A stretch of 22,601 nucleotides of DNA from Verrucomicrobiota bacterium (GTDB lineage Bacteria > Verrucomicrobiota > Verrucomicrobiia > Opitutales > Opitutaceae): NCBI GenBank assembly GCA_023433275.1, contig JAEZDN010000054.1, positions 1 to 22,601 on the forward strand. Reading direction: 5' to 3'. The position numbers were made by a program, and so were the translations under genes. The notes below the pieces were generated by a model. That model was not told the DNA's origin. It was given only the letters and a program-made list of their open reading frames with translations, and did not search any database. Below are positions 1 through 7,771 of the stretch, piece after piece (positions within the stretch are counted from its first letter, which is position 1; every line of letters starts with the position of its first letter).

Positions 1-15
1 CCTTCGCCCTGCCTC

Positions 16-35
16 GCGGGGTGAGGGCACCCCGC
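16..35 (-). terminator. Possible hairpin terminator after the transporter gene
   Basis: An 8-base perfect stem (GCGGGGTG / CACCCCGC) closes a 4-base loop 28 bases beyond the stop codon of the minus-strand transporter gene. There is no T-run after the stem on the minus strand, so it is not a classical intrinsic terminator. It may be an RNA 3'-end stabiliser. Confidence 0.35.
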
Positions 36-63
36 CCACATCACCCTGCCGCCAATAAACCCC

Positions 64-1743
64 TCACCCGCCCGCCGCCCGATAGAGCAGGAACACGATC
101 AATTGCGCCGTGAACACACGCAGCAACATCACCAGCGGGTAAACCGTCGCATATGCCACGGCCGGCGCGTCGCTCGCTGTGGTCTGCTGCGCGAAGGCCA
201 GCGCCGGCGGATCGGTCATGCTGCCCGCGAGCAGGCCGCACAGCTCCGCGTAATTCAGTTTCTTCCACGCGCGGGCCAGCAATCCCACGATCAACAGCGG
301 CACGGCCGTGATCATCGCGCCGAACAACACCCAGCGCAGACCGTCGCCGCCGAGCAGCACTTCCATGAATTTCTCGCCGGATTTCAGCCCCACGGCCGCG
401 AGGAACAGGGTGATGCCCACTTCCCGCAGCATGTGGTTGGCGTTGGGCGGGAGGTACCACACCAGCGGGCCGGTGTTGGCCACGCGCGACAGCAGGATCG
501 CCACCACGAGGGGTCCCCCGGCCAGGCCGAGCTTGACCGCCGCGGGGAGACCGGGAACCGCGAACGGGATCGAGCCCACCAGCACGCCGAGCGCAATGCC
601 GAGGAAGAAGGGAATGGGCTGCGGCGAGTTCAAAGCCTGGTTCGAATTGCCAACGACCGCCGCCACCGCATCGATGCGCGGCTCCTCGCCCACCGCCATC
701 AACACGTCGCCGAACTGCAGCCGGAACCCCGGGGTCGCGGTGAACTCGATGCCCCCGCGCGTCACCCGCGTCACCACCACGTCATTCTCCGCCAGCGCCG
801 CGATCTCGCCCAGCTCGCAGCCGAACATCTCGCTGTGCGTCACGATCAACCGGCGATTGGTGATCGTGCCGGGCAGCGACTTGAGGTCCACCCCGGCGTC
901 CGCGCCCACGACGACGCGCAATTCATCGAGCCCTTCCTCCGGCCCCACCGCGTGGAGGATGTCGCCCAGCCGCAACAGCGTCTCGGGGCGCGCCACCTCC
1001 ACCACCCCACCCCGCGAAAAGCGCGAGACGATCACGCCGGATCCCGCCAGCCCGGGCACCTTGCCCAGGGCCCGGCCCACCAGGTTCGGGTTGCGCACCT
1101 CGAAGTTGCGCGTGGCCGGCTTCGGGCGCGCCGGCGCGTGCGCCTGCTCGGCGGCCGCCACTTCCGCCCGCACATCCACGCGGAAAATTCGCCGGACCAA
1201 CACCATCGTCAGGATGATGCCGAGGATGCCAAAGGGATAGGCCGCCGCGTAGGCGAGCCCCTGCACCGCCGCCACGTCCTCGGCCACGCCCATCTGCTGC
1301 AAGGCCTGTTGCGCCGCCGCCAGGCTTGGCGTGTTGGTCGTCGCACCCGACAACAGCCCCGCGCCGGCGGGCAAGCCCACCCAGCCGCCCAGGATGATTG
1401 CCGCCGCGAGGCCCGCGCCCAGCAGCACGATGGCGGTCGCGAAACCGTTCAGGACCAGCCCCCGCGCACGCAGCGATCCAAAAAAGCCCGGGCCGATTTG
1501 GAGGCCGAGCGTGTACACAAAGATGATGAGCCCGAACTCCCGCACGAACTCCAGCACGTGGTGATCGACCGCCAGCTTGAGGTAACCCAAGGCCAAGCCT
1601 GCGAACAGCACGCCCGCCACCCCCAGCCCCACCCCGCCCACGCGAATCTTGCCCAGCGCCGATCCCGCGGCGCCGGCCACGCCCAGCAGAATGACGGTAC
1701 GGGCCACGGAATCCTCGGTCAGAAGGTGGATCAGCCAGTTCAT
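64..1743 (-). CDS. YidE/YbjL-type (aspartate:alanine exchanger family) transporter
   Basis: Inner-membrane transporter of the AAE family. The 559-residue protein has the family's symmetrical layout: an N-terminal membrane half of about five helices (residues about 10-180), two cytoplasmic TrkA-C-type domains (about 215-380), and a second membrane half (about 390-558). The membrane halves share the expected glycine-rich helices, and similar TNTPSLAAAQQ and MTDPPALAFAQQ segments occur one in each half, as in duplicated exchangers. The substrate cannot be read from sequence; characterised relatives exchange aspartate for alanine, but most YidE/YbjL proteins are uncharacterised. I chose ATG at 1743, where the first helix begins. 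A TTG at 1758, nine bases after AGGAGG (1768-1773), is a credible alternative that adds five residues. The frame is open further upstream, but that stretch is arginine-rich and not family-like. The gene is divergent from the lipoprotein gene. Confidence 0.85.
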   Translation of the reverse strand: MNWLIHLLTEDSVARTVILLGVAGAAGSALGKIRVGGVGLGVAGVLFAGLALGYLKLAVDHHVLEFVREFGLIIFVYTLGLQIGPGFFGSLRARGLVLNGFATAIVLLGAGLAAAIILGGWVGLPAGAGLLSGATTNTPSLAAAQQALQQMGVAEDVAAVQGLAYAAAYPFGILGIILTMVLVRRIFRVDVRAEVAAAEQAHAPARPKPATRNFEVRNPNLVGRALGKVPGLAGSGVIVSRFSRGGVVEVARPETLLRLGDILHAVGPEEGLDELRVVVGADAGVDLKSLPGTITNRRLIVTHSEMFGCELGEIAALAENDVVVTRVTRGGIEFTATPGFRLQFGDVLMAVGEEPRIDAVAAVVGNSNQALNSPQPIPFFLGIALGVLVGSIPFAVPGLPAAVKLGLAGGPLVVAILLSRVANTGPLVWYLPPNANHMLREVGITLFLAAVGLKSGEKFMEVLLGGDGLRWVLFGAMITAVPLLIVGLLARAWKKLNYAELCGLLAGSMTDPPALAFAQQTTASDAPAVAYATVYPLVMLLRVFTAQLIVFLLYRAAGG

Positions 1744-2003
1744 GTTCAGTAAGACCAAGCGTACCAGCCTCCTGGGTTCTTGGCAGCTCAATATTTGTCG
1801 TTTCCTGTGTGGGCGGCCGCACCGCAACGCGGCGGAGCCCGCGCGTGACACCGTGCGGTTTGAATCGGAAGGCATCAGGGCGCCACCCGGCCCGCGCCCG
1901 GCCAGGCTTCGGCGACTCTCCAACCAGCACACCGTCAGTCGCTCCACCTCCCGCTCATCATCCCCGGCTGGCATCCGGGAAAATTTGTGCCATCTTCTCC
2001 GGC

Positions 2004-2573
2004 ATGTACCCCTCCCGATCCGTCCCGCGGTTGCTGCTCGCCGGGTGGCTCATCCTGCTCGCCGCCTGCTCGTCGCCCACTTCACCGAATGCCATCATGG
2101 ATCGCGTCGACGCCAAGCGCGACGTCTACGAAACCTGGCCGATCGAGATCAAGGACGCCGTGCTCTCGGGCCAGGTGCTCCGCGGCATGACGCCCGACAT
2201 GGTTTTTGTCGCGCGCGGCAAACCCAGCGAGAAAGTCGACCGCGGGAACGGCGATGAAATCTGGGTCTATCATATCAAGGGCGACAATTCCGGCAGCGGC
2301 GGTGTCCTCGGTGGCGGCGGCGGCATGCTCCCGCGCGGCACCACGGTCAGCGTAGGCACCGGTGGCAGCGCGGGTTATCCCGGTGGGTATCCCGGCGGCT
2401 ACCCGGGCGGTTATCCTTCCGGTTATCCCGGTTCATACCCGGGCGGAAGCGGTGTTTATATTCCCCCGATCGTGCTCGGTGGCGGCGGCGGTGGCGGCGG
2501 CTACGACCCGGTGATCGAGGATGAGATCGTTTTCCGCAATGGCCGTGTCAGCCACGGCGATGGCGTGAAGTGA
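2004..2573 (+). CDS. Lipoprotein with Gly-Tyr-Pro repeats
   Basis: A 189-residue predicted lipoprotein. The N-terminus has a basic start, a hydrophobic stretch and a lipobox LAAC with the cysteine near residue 21, so it should be lipid-anchored. A conserved-looking middle (about 25-95) includes LRGMTPDMVFVARGKPSEK, resembling small outer-membrane lipoprotein domains of the SmpA/BamE kind in which a short helical pair precedes a strand; this likeness is weak. After it come a glycine-rich stretch, about six tandem GYPGG-like units (about 126-152), a second poly-glycine run and a charged tail. The start at 2004 gives a clean signal peptide; the frame is open from 1809 without one. Function is unknown. 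Confidence 0.8.
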   Translation: MYPSRSVPRLLLAGWLILLAACSSPTSPNAIMDRVDAKRDVYETWPIEIKDAVLSGQVLRGMTPDMVFVARGKPSEKVDRGNGDEIWVYHIKGDNSGSGGVLGGGGGMLPRGTTVSVGTGGSAGYPGGYPGGYPGGYPSGYPGSYPGGSGVYIPPIVLGGGGGGGGYDPVIEDEIVFRNGRVSHGDGVK

Positions 2574-2581
2574 ACCCAAGC

Positions 2582-2604
2582 GGGGCTCGTCGCTGCGACG
2601 CCCC
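2582..2604 (+). terminator. Imperfect hairpin after the lipoprotein gene
   Basis: GGGG (2582-2585) and CCCC (2601-2604) flank an inner CGTCG/CGACG stem with a three-base loop and a two-base bulge on the left side. It lies 8 bases after the stop codon. No T-run follows, so a terminator role is only a possibility. Confidence 0.3.
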
Positions 2605-2708
2605 TCGGCCGATCGCGACGGTGGGGCCCACCCTGCCGGAAAAATCGCGGGAGGCCCGTGGCTTTTTGTGCTTTGTGCCGACGGCCTTTCCGTGGATCGT
2701 GGTTTGCC

Positions 2709-3290
2709 ATGAGCCTTGCCCGCGCCCGTGAACTCATCGACGCCGCCCACGCCGGCGACCCCAAGCGCACCGCCGACGGCCGCCCGGCAGAACTCGTTTA
2801 CGCGGACCGGATGGAGGCGTGGGTGGTGCGCGCCGCCGCTGAACCCACGCCACTTCTGCGCCTGGCCGCACGGTGCCAGCACCTCGAGCGCTGGACCGTC
2901 CCGCGCATCACGTTTCCCGATGGGAAGGCTGGTTACCTGAAGTGGCGCCAGTCACTCTATCAGAAACAAGCCGGACGAGCCCGCGAGTTGCTGCTCGAGG
3001 CCGGCGTGTCCGCGCCCGAGGCCGACGCCGTCGCCGTCTGGGTTTCCAAATCCGCGATGAAAACCAACCCCGGCACGCAGGCGCTCGAGGACGCCGCCTG
3101 CCTCGTGTTCCTCGAGAACGAGATCGAGGCGTTCGCCGCGGATCACGCGGAGTACCCCCGCGAGAAGTTCGTGGATATCATCCGCAAGACCTGGAAAAAA
3201 ATGAGCCCCCGCGCGCAGGACCTCGCGAAGACCCTCGCGCTCCGTCCCGATATCGCCGCGCTCGTCACCGACGCCGTGGCCAGCGGTTGA
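2709..3290 (+). CDS. DUF4202 family protein
   Basis: A 193-residue soluble protein that matches the DUF4202 family as I know it. Recognisable blocks, in order, are a start with ARELIDAAHAGDP, then RPAELVYADRMEAWV, LRLAARCQHLERW, PDGKAGYLKWR, a central LEDAACLVFLE block, and FVDIIRKTWKKMSPRAQ near the C-terminus. The histidine and aspartate/glutamate residues in the QHLERW and LEDAACLVFLE blocks recall an HD-type all-helical fold, but no catalytic role is established to my knowledge. ATG at 2709 is chosen because family members begin at this helix; an in-frame ATG at 2658 would add 17 cysteine- and arginine-rich residues unlike the family. No operon partner is evident. Confidence 0.85.
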   Translation: MSLARARELIDAAHAGDPKRTADGRPAELVYADRMEAWVVRAAAEPTPLLRLAARCQHLERWTVPRITFPDGKAGYLKWRQSLYQKQAGRARELLLEAGVSAPEADAVAVWVSKSAMKTNPGTQALEDAACLVFLENEIEAFAADHAEYPREKFVDIIRKTWKKMSPRAQDLAKTLALRPDIAALVTDAVASG

Positions 3291-3337
3291 CCGTCGCTCG
3301 AGGGCTCACCGGGAGAGTACAAAACACACGCGCCATC

Positions 3338-3420
3338 GTCATCCTGAGCGAAGCGAAGGATCCAAGGGAAGGGACGGAGGTGTGCCGACCGCTTGGATCC
3401 TTCGCTTCGCTCAGGATGAC
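3338..3420. repeat. 83-base palindromic element, copy 1
   Basis: Two perfectly complementary 29-base arms (3338-3366 and 3392-3420; left arm begins GTCATCCTGAGCGAAGCG) flank a 25-base centre. A second copy of equal length is at 7558-7640. The arm sequence resembles a dispersed intergenic palindrome common in several environmental bacterial phyla; this is from memory, not a search. It lies in the gap between the DUF4202 and cyclase genes. Confidence 0.85.
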
Positions 3421-3576
3421 GGTAGCGGCACGAAGTGAGCGCGCGGTTGTTCGAACCGGCCGTCACCGTGAACACCGGAAACGCCGGAGGCGAAAAGACC
3501 GTCACCCGGCCGGCATGGATATGAATCCGGGCCGCAGGCTTGCCTCGCCTGACGCGACCGGGTCGTATGTCGGCGG

Positions 3577-5613
3577 TTGAGCGACCCCGCACACACTGAC
3601 GCCTTCCTCCGCTGGCGCTGGCTTCTGCCGGCCGCGGCCCTCGTGGCCGTGTTTCATTTCACGCCATTTGCCCGGACGCTGAACTACGCCTTCCTCGACG
3701 CGGCCAGCCGCCGCCCGCTCCACTCGCCGACCCTGCCGAAAAACTCGGCCATCGTGCTCGTGGATGAGGCCACCATGGCCGCGATGAGTGAGCGGGGCAT
3801 CCGCTGGCCGTTCCCGCGCCTGGTGTTTGCCCAGCTGATTGGCAGCCTCCACCTGGCGGGCGCGAAGTTGATCGTCGTGGACTTCACCTTCTTCGAGGAG
3901 TCCGACGCGATGCAGGACCAGGCGCTCGCCGCACTGGCTGCCGCGGCCCCGTCGGTGGTGCTGGCGCGAACCGCCCAGCGGCCACCCGTGTTTTGGAACG
4001 ACGAGTTCGTTGCGGCCCACGCCGAGCACTTTCGCGCGCCTCGCACCATCCCGGTGGATTATCCCGCCGACGAGGACGGCGTGGTGCGACGCTACCGCGA
4101 TCCGCATTCCTTCCGGGAACGATTTGACGCTCCTCCCCATCGCGCCGGCTATTTGTTGCGGTGGCACGGCGGCCTGGAAGCGATCGCGGCCAAGGGCGTC
4201 CCCGTGCTGTCGGCGGCCCCGTTCATTGCCGCCGGAGAGCCGATCATGGAAAGAATCCTGAATGCCGCGCCCGGCCTCGACGTCGAGGGGGTCGCGGCGG
4301 CGCTTGCGGCCGAGCCGCCGCTGGCCGGGGCCAGCACGGATTTGATCCGCGACAAGATCGTGTTCGTCGGCGCCAATGCCAGCGGCACCTTCGACGTGAA
4401 GCCGATGCCGGTGGGCAACGTCGAGCCGGGCATCCTGCTGCACTGGACCGCGTGGGCTTCCGTGGTCGGCGGTTTCATCAGCGAGCTCGGCTGGCCGTTT
4501 ATTCTCGGGACCACCCTCGTCGCCGGCGCTTTCGTCCTTTTCGCGGGTTTGGAACGCGCCACCCTCGCCGCTCCCCTCGGTGCGGCGCTGATCGCGACCG
4601 CGCTCATCCTCGGTGGTTCGTACGCCGGGCTTTCCTACGGGTGGTGGCTGGCCCCCGCGACGCCGACTGCCGCGGTCAGTTTCATCCTGCTCGGCGTCGT
4701 CGCCGAGAACTTCTGGCGCGAACAGCGCCGCAAGCGCGCGATTCAATCCATGTTCGGTGCCTACGTTGACCCCGGGGTCGTCGCGCAACTGGTCCGCAAT
4801 CCCGCCTCGCTCCAGCTCGCCGGCGAGCGCCGCGAGGCGACCGTCTTCTTTTCCGATCTGGCCGGCTTCACCGACCTCTCCGAAAAGCTTCCGCCCGAGC
4901 AAATGGTGGAAGTGGTCAACGCCTACCTCGACGCCACGAGCGAATGCCTTCACCGCCACGGCGCCTACGTCGACAAATACATTGGCGACGCGGTGATGGC
5001 CGTGCTCGGCGCGCCGCAATCCCTGCCGGACCACCCGCTCGCCGCCTGCCGCGCCGCCCTGGAGGCCCGCGCCGCGATCACGGACATCAACGCCCGCTAC
5101 GCGGACCGGGTTGGCGTGCGACTCGAGGTGCGCATTGGCCTCAACACCGGCGAGATGATCGTCGGCAACCTCGGCTCATCCCGCAAAAAGCAATACACCG
5201 TCATGGGCGATGCCGTGAACCTCGCCTCCCGCCTCGAGGGCGCCAACAAGGCCTTCGGCACCGGCATCCTGCTCGGCGAGGAAACCGCCCGCCGCGTGCA
5301 GGCTACCATGGTGACCCGGCCGCTCGCCCGACTCCGCGTGAAGGGAAAACTCCAAGCCATCGAGGTTCACACGCTGCACGGCGCCCCCGCCGAAGTGCCC
5401 GCCGCCGAGGCGGAATTCGTCACGGCCTACCGCGCGGGCTACGCGGCGCTGGTTGATCGTCGTTTCACGGACGCTGTCGTCGCCCTCGATCGCGCGAATG
5501 CCCTGCAACCCGGCGACCTCAGCACCCAGCGTTGGCTCGACACGGCCAAAGCCTTCGTCACCACCCCGCCCGGCCCCGACTGGGAACCCGTCATTTCCCT
5601 GGATTCGAAATAA
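3577..5613 (+). CDS. CHASE2-domain class III adenylate cyclase
   Basis: A membrane-bound signalling enzyme of 678 residues predicted to make cyclic AMP from ATP. An N-terminal helix (about 12-32) leads into an extracytoplasmic CHASE2 sensor domain (about 40-290), followed by about three membrane helices (about 300-380) and a class III cyclase domain (about 410-605). Metal-binding D427 (FFSDLAGF) and D471 (DKYIGDAVMAVLG) are present. K467 and T541 occupy the purine-specifying positions and favour ATP. N548 and R552 (GDAVNLASRLE) are the transition-state pair, so the enzyme looks active. A short TPR-like tail follows (about 620-665). The start is TTG at 3577; no in-frame ATG lies nearby upstream of the first helix. 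The CHASE2 ligand cannot be inferred. Confidence 0.9.
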   Translation: MSDPAHTDAFLRWRWLLPAAALVAVFHFTPFARTLNYAFLDAASRRPLHSPTLPKNSAIVLVDEATMAAMSERGIRWPFPRLVFAQLIGSLHLAGAKLIVVDFTFFEESDAMQDQALAALAAAAPSVVLARTAQRPPVFWNDEFVAAHAEHFRAPRTIPVDYPADEDGVVRRYRDPHSFRERFDAPPHRAGYLLRWHGGLEAIAAKGVPVLSAAPFIAAGEPIMERILNAAPGLDVEGVAAALAAEPPLAGASTDLIRDKIVFVGANASGTFDVKPMPVGNVEPGILLHWTAWASVVGGFISELGWPFILGTTLVAGAFVLFAGLERATLAAPLGAALIATALILGGSYAGLSYGWWLAPATPTAAVSFILLGVVAENFWREQRRKRAIQSMFGAYVDPGVVAQLVRNPASLQLAGERREATVFFSDLAGFTDLSEKLPPEQMVEVVNAYLDATSECLHRHGAYVDKYIGDAVMAVLGAPQSLPDHPLAACRAALEARAAITDINARYADRVGVRLEVRIGLNTGEMIVGNLGSSRKKQYTVMGDAVNLASRLEGANKAFGTGILLGEETARRVQATMVTRPLARLRVKGKLQAIEVHTLHGAPAEVPAAEAEFVTAYRAGYAALVDRRFTDAVVALDRANALQPGDLSTQRWLDTAKAFVTTPPGPDWEPVISLDSK

Positions 5614-5614
5614 T

Positions 5615-5645
5615 GTTTGTAGGAGCCTGCTGGCAGGCGATTCGA
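5615..5645. repeat. REP-like short palindrome
   Basis: GCCTGC TG GCAGGC (5625-5638) is embedded in TGTAGGAGCCTGCTGGCAGG. It resembles REP-type intergenic palindromes of the GTAGGAGCCTGCTTGCAGGC kind found in Pseudomonas and other bacteria (recalled, not searched). It starts right after the cyclase stop and could also act as a 3'-end hairpin. Only one copy is in the window. Confidence 0.45.
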
Positions 5646-5736
5646 AACCCCCGCCAACGAAACACGCGCTGATTCTCCTGCCATCACGCCCCTCTTTCCC
5701 AACTCCACCCCGCCCTTGCGCTGCCTTCTCCCGCCT

Positions 5737-6231
5737 ATGAAAAACCCCACCCCTTGGCCCGCTCTCCTCCTGGTCGGCCTCTTCGCCACCACGGCATTCG
5801 CCGCGTTCGAAGCCGGCACCGCCGCCTACACGAAGCGACAGGAAACCAACCTGCTCGCCGAACCCCGCCCCCTCGCCGAGACCACCGCCACCCTGCCCCA
5901 CGGTCGCAAGCTGACCATCGAGGAGGTCAAGGCCCCGTGGCTGCGCGTCACCGATGGCGAAACCACCGGCTGGGTATTCCAGGGCAACGTGTCCGTGACC
6001 AAACCCGTCGAGGTCAAGGGCCTGCTCGACGGAGTTCCCCAGTTGGCCAGCAAGACTACCGTGACCGCCGCGGCGCGTCCGCTCTCCTCCGCCGCCGCCG
6101 ATTACGCCGCGGGCCGGAACCTCACCTCCGCGCAATCCGACCTCGAATGGATCATCACGGAGTGCGCCGCGGTGACGGACGAGGACGTCGAGGCCTACCT
6201 GCAGGCCGCCAGGAAAGGAGCCCACCAATGA
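5737..6231 (+). CDS. Exported protein with bacterial SH3-like domain
   Basis: A 164-residue protein with a clear Sec signal peptide (residues 1 to about 23; MKNP, a hydrophobic stretch, then AFAAF). Residues about 28-90 read as a bacterial SH3 domain: TNLLAEPRPLAET, LPHGRKLTIEE, then PWLRVTDGETTGWVFQGNV, where the Trp-Leu-Arg-Val and Gly-Trp-Val pattern is typical of SH3_3-type modules. The rest is alanine-rich and helical. SH3-like domains of this kind often bind cell-wall peptides. Its stop overlaps the start of the M48 protease gene (ATGA, 6228-6231), so the two are probably translationally coupled and may act together in the envelope. The in-frame ATG at 5716 is rejected because it spoils the signal peptide. 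Confidence 0.8.
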   Translation: MKNPTPWPALLLVGLFATTAFAAFEAGTAAYTKRQETNLLAEPRPLAETTATLPHGRKLTIEEVKAPWLRVTDGETTGWVFQGNVSVTKPVEVKGLLDGVPQLASKTTVTAAARPLSSAAADYAAGRNLTSAQSDLEWIITECAAVTDEDVEAYLQAARKGAHQ

Positions 6232-7376
6232 GCGCTCTCCGCCTCTTCCTCCCCGCCGCGGCGGCCCTGCTGCTCGCGGCGACACCCGCCTCCGGCCAGC
6301 TGGATTTTGGCAAGCTCACCAAGGGACTCGACAAGCTCAAGCAGGGGCTCGACACGGCGAAGGACGCCTCGAAGGTCGCGAAGGCCGCCACCGGCATCGG
6401 GCCCGTCGAGGAGCGCAATATCGGCGACGCCGTCGCGTTGGAGATCATCGCGAAGTACGGCGGGATCGAACGCGACCCCGACATCATGCGCCATGTCAAC
6501 CTGGTGGGGCGCGCGCTGGCGCAGTACTCCGACCGGCCCGAACTCGAGTGGCGCTTCGCCGTCCTCGCCTCCGACACCATCAACGCATTCTCCGCGCCCG
6601 GCGGCTACGTCTTCATCACCCGCGGCCTGTACGAGCGTGTCGACAGTGACGACGTGCTCGCCGGCATCCTCGGCCACGAGATCGCGCACATCACAAAACG
6701 ACACGCGCTGAAAATCGTGGAACGCAACGAGGCCGCCGCGGGCGGGAAGAACCTCCTCCTCAAGCGCAGCAGCGACGCGCGCGAACTCGACGCCAAGGTG
6801 AAGGAAGCCAACGCGGAACTCGGCGTCGACCTGGGCGCCCTCGCCAAGCAAATCATCGAAACCGGTTTCGACGCGCCGACGGAGTACGAGGCCGATCGCG
6901 AGGGGCGCCTCCTCGCCGTGACCAACGGCTTCGCTCCCGGCGGACTTCGCGCGGTGCTCCTCGGCCTCCGCCAGGGCGGGGAGAACCGCAAGACGATGTT
7001 CTCCACCCACCCGCCACTCGATGCCCGCATCCAGCGTCTTCCCGATGAACCCGCGCCGCCCGCCACGCCTCCGCCTCCGCGCGCCCTGCCGGAAAAATTC
7101 GCGGGCGACGGCGACCCCCGCGTGCTCGCGAGCGTGAACGGCCAGGTCCTGCACCTGCTGACGCCCTCCGGTGAAACCGAGTGGCGCCGGCATGCCGAAG
7201 GCGAGATCCTGATCTGTTCGCTCGGCGAGGACTTCCCGGTCGAATTCCGCGAGGGCCCCGTCACGCTCAACCCAGGCGAGATGATCGTCATTCCCCGCCG
7301 CCGCGAGTATCGCTTCCCCTCCACCGCGGAAACCCGCGTGCTCATCCTCGCGCCCGCCGGCCTCGATCTGGACTGA
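6228..7376 (+). CDS. M48-family metalloprotease with C-terminal cupin-like domain
   Basis: A 382-residue exported zinc protease. A signal peptide (1 to about 23) is followed by a lysine-rich stretch (about 28-52) and an M48 peptidase domain (about 65-272). The catalytic motif is H150-E151-x-x-H154 (GHEIAHITKRHA), and E221 in EYEADREG is the likely third zinc ligand. STHPPLDARIQRL (259-271) is the conserved end of the domain. After a proline-rich linker (about 274-290), residues about 298-380 look like a single-domain cupin (LNPGEMIVIPRR), but its usual metal histidines are mostly lost: only H322 of the first motif remains, and the second-motif histidine is replaced by tyrosine. The start is supported by AGGAAAGGAG (6211-6220) and by overlap with the upstream gene. 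M48 proteins of this type act in envelope quality control. Confidence 0.88.
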   Translation: MSALRLFLPAAAALLLAATPASGQLDFGKLTKGLDKLKQGLDTAKDASKVAKAATGIGPVEERNIGDAVALEIIAKYGGIERDPDIMRHVNLVGRALAQYSDRPELEWRFAVLASDTINAFSAPGGYVFITRGLYERVDSDDVLAGILGHEIAHITKRHALKIVERNEAAAGGKNLLLKRSSDARELDAKVKEANAELGVDLGALAKQIIETGFDAPTEYEADREGRLLAVTNGFAPGGLRAVLLGLRQGGENRKTMFSTHPPLDARIQRLPDEPAPPATPPPPRALPEKFAGDGDPRVLASVNGQVLHLLTPSGETEWRRHAEGEILICSLGEDFPVEFREGPVTLNPGEMIVIPRRREYRFPSTAETRVLILAPAGLDLD

Positions 7377-7771
7377 GTGTTATCGGCGCCGGCCGACCGC
7401 CGCTGACTTGCTGCCGGGAGGCCGCGAGCGCCGCCATGCTCGAGCGCCCATACCGTTCGAAGCGGGGAGCCTCCGCACGGCAAGCAAGCCCGGCCAACCA
7501 GAGACGCCGCTGCAACGGCTCGGCGGTCGAACTTGGGCGTACACAGACATTCCCCACGTCATCCTGAGCGGAGCGAAGGATCCAAGGGAAAGGACGGAAG
7601 CGCGCCGACTCCGTGGATGCTGCGCTCCGCTCAGGATGCCGAAAGCGAGGGTTTCACTCTTTCCGCTGTGTGCTTCGGTCCGCCAATCCTGAAACCCAAT
7701 CGCACGCCGTTTCCGCAGGCGTCGCTCCGCCATTGCGCCATCCGCCCAAACCCGCACGCTGCGGCGCATCG
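7377..7771. other. Intergenic gap with a palindromic element
   Basis: A 395-base stretch with no convincing gene. It holds the second 83-base palindromic element (7558-7640). Open frames across it are arginine/proline-rich shadows without family features. No clear promoter or terminator is visible. Confidence 0.6.
7558..7640. repeat. 83-base palindromic element, copy 2
   Basis: Same length and layout as the copy at 3338: 29-base arms (7558-7586, 7612-7640) around a 25-base centre. The arms pair at 25 of 29 positions; mismatches lie mostly in the loop-proximal third. The centre matches copy 1 at 19 of 25 bases. One stem pair differs from copy 1 on both arms and stays complementary (A-T in copy 1, G-C here). 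Confidence 0.8.

Noticed and set aside
103..1752. 549-codon plus-strand open frame
   Set aside because: It lies wholly opposite the transporter gene and translates to an Arg/His/Gln-rich protein with no domain; it is a GC-rich shadow.
3338..7640. Palindromic repeats considered as CRISPR repeats
   Set aside because: Only two copies 4.2 kb apart with genes between; the arms are inverted, not direct, and not regularly spaced.
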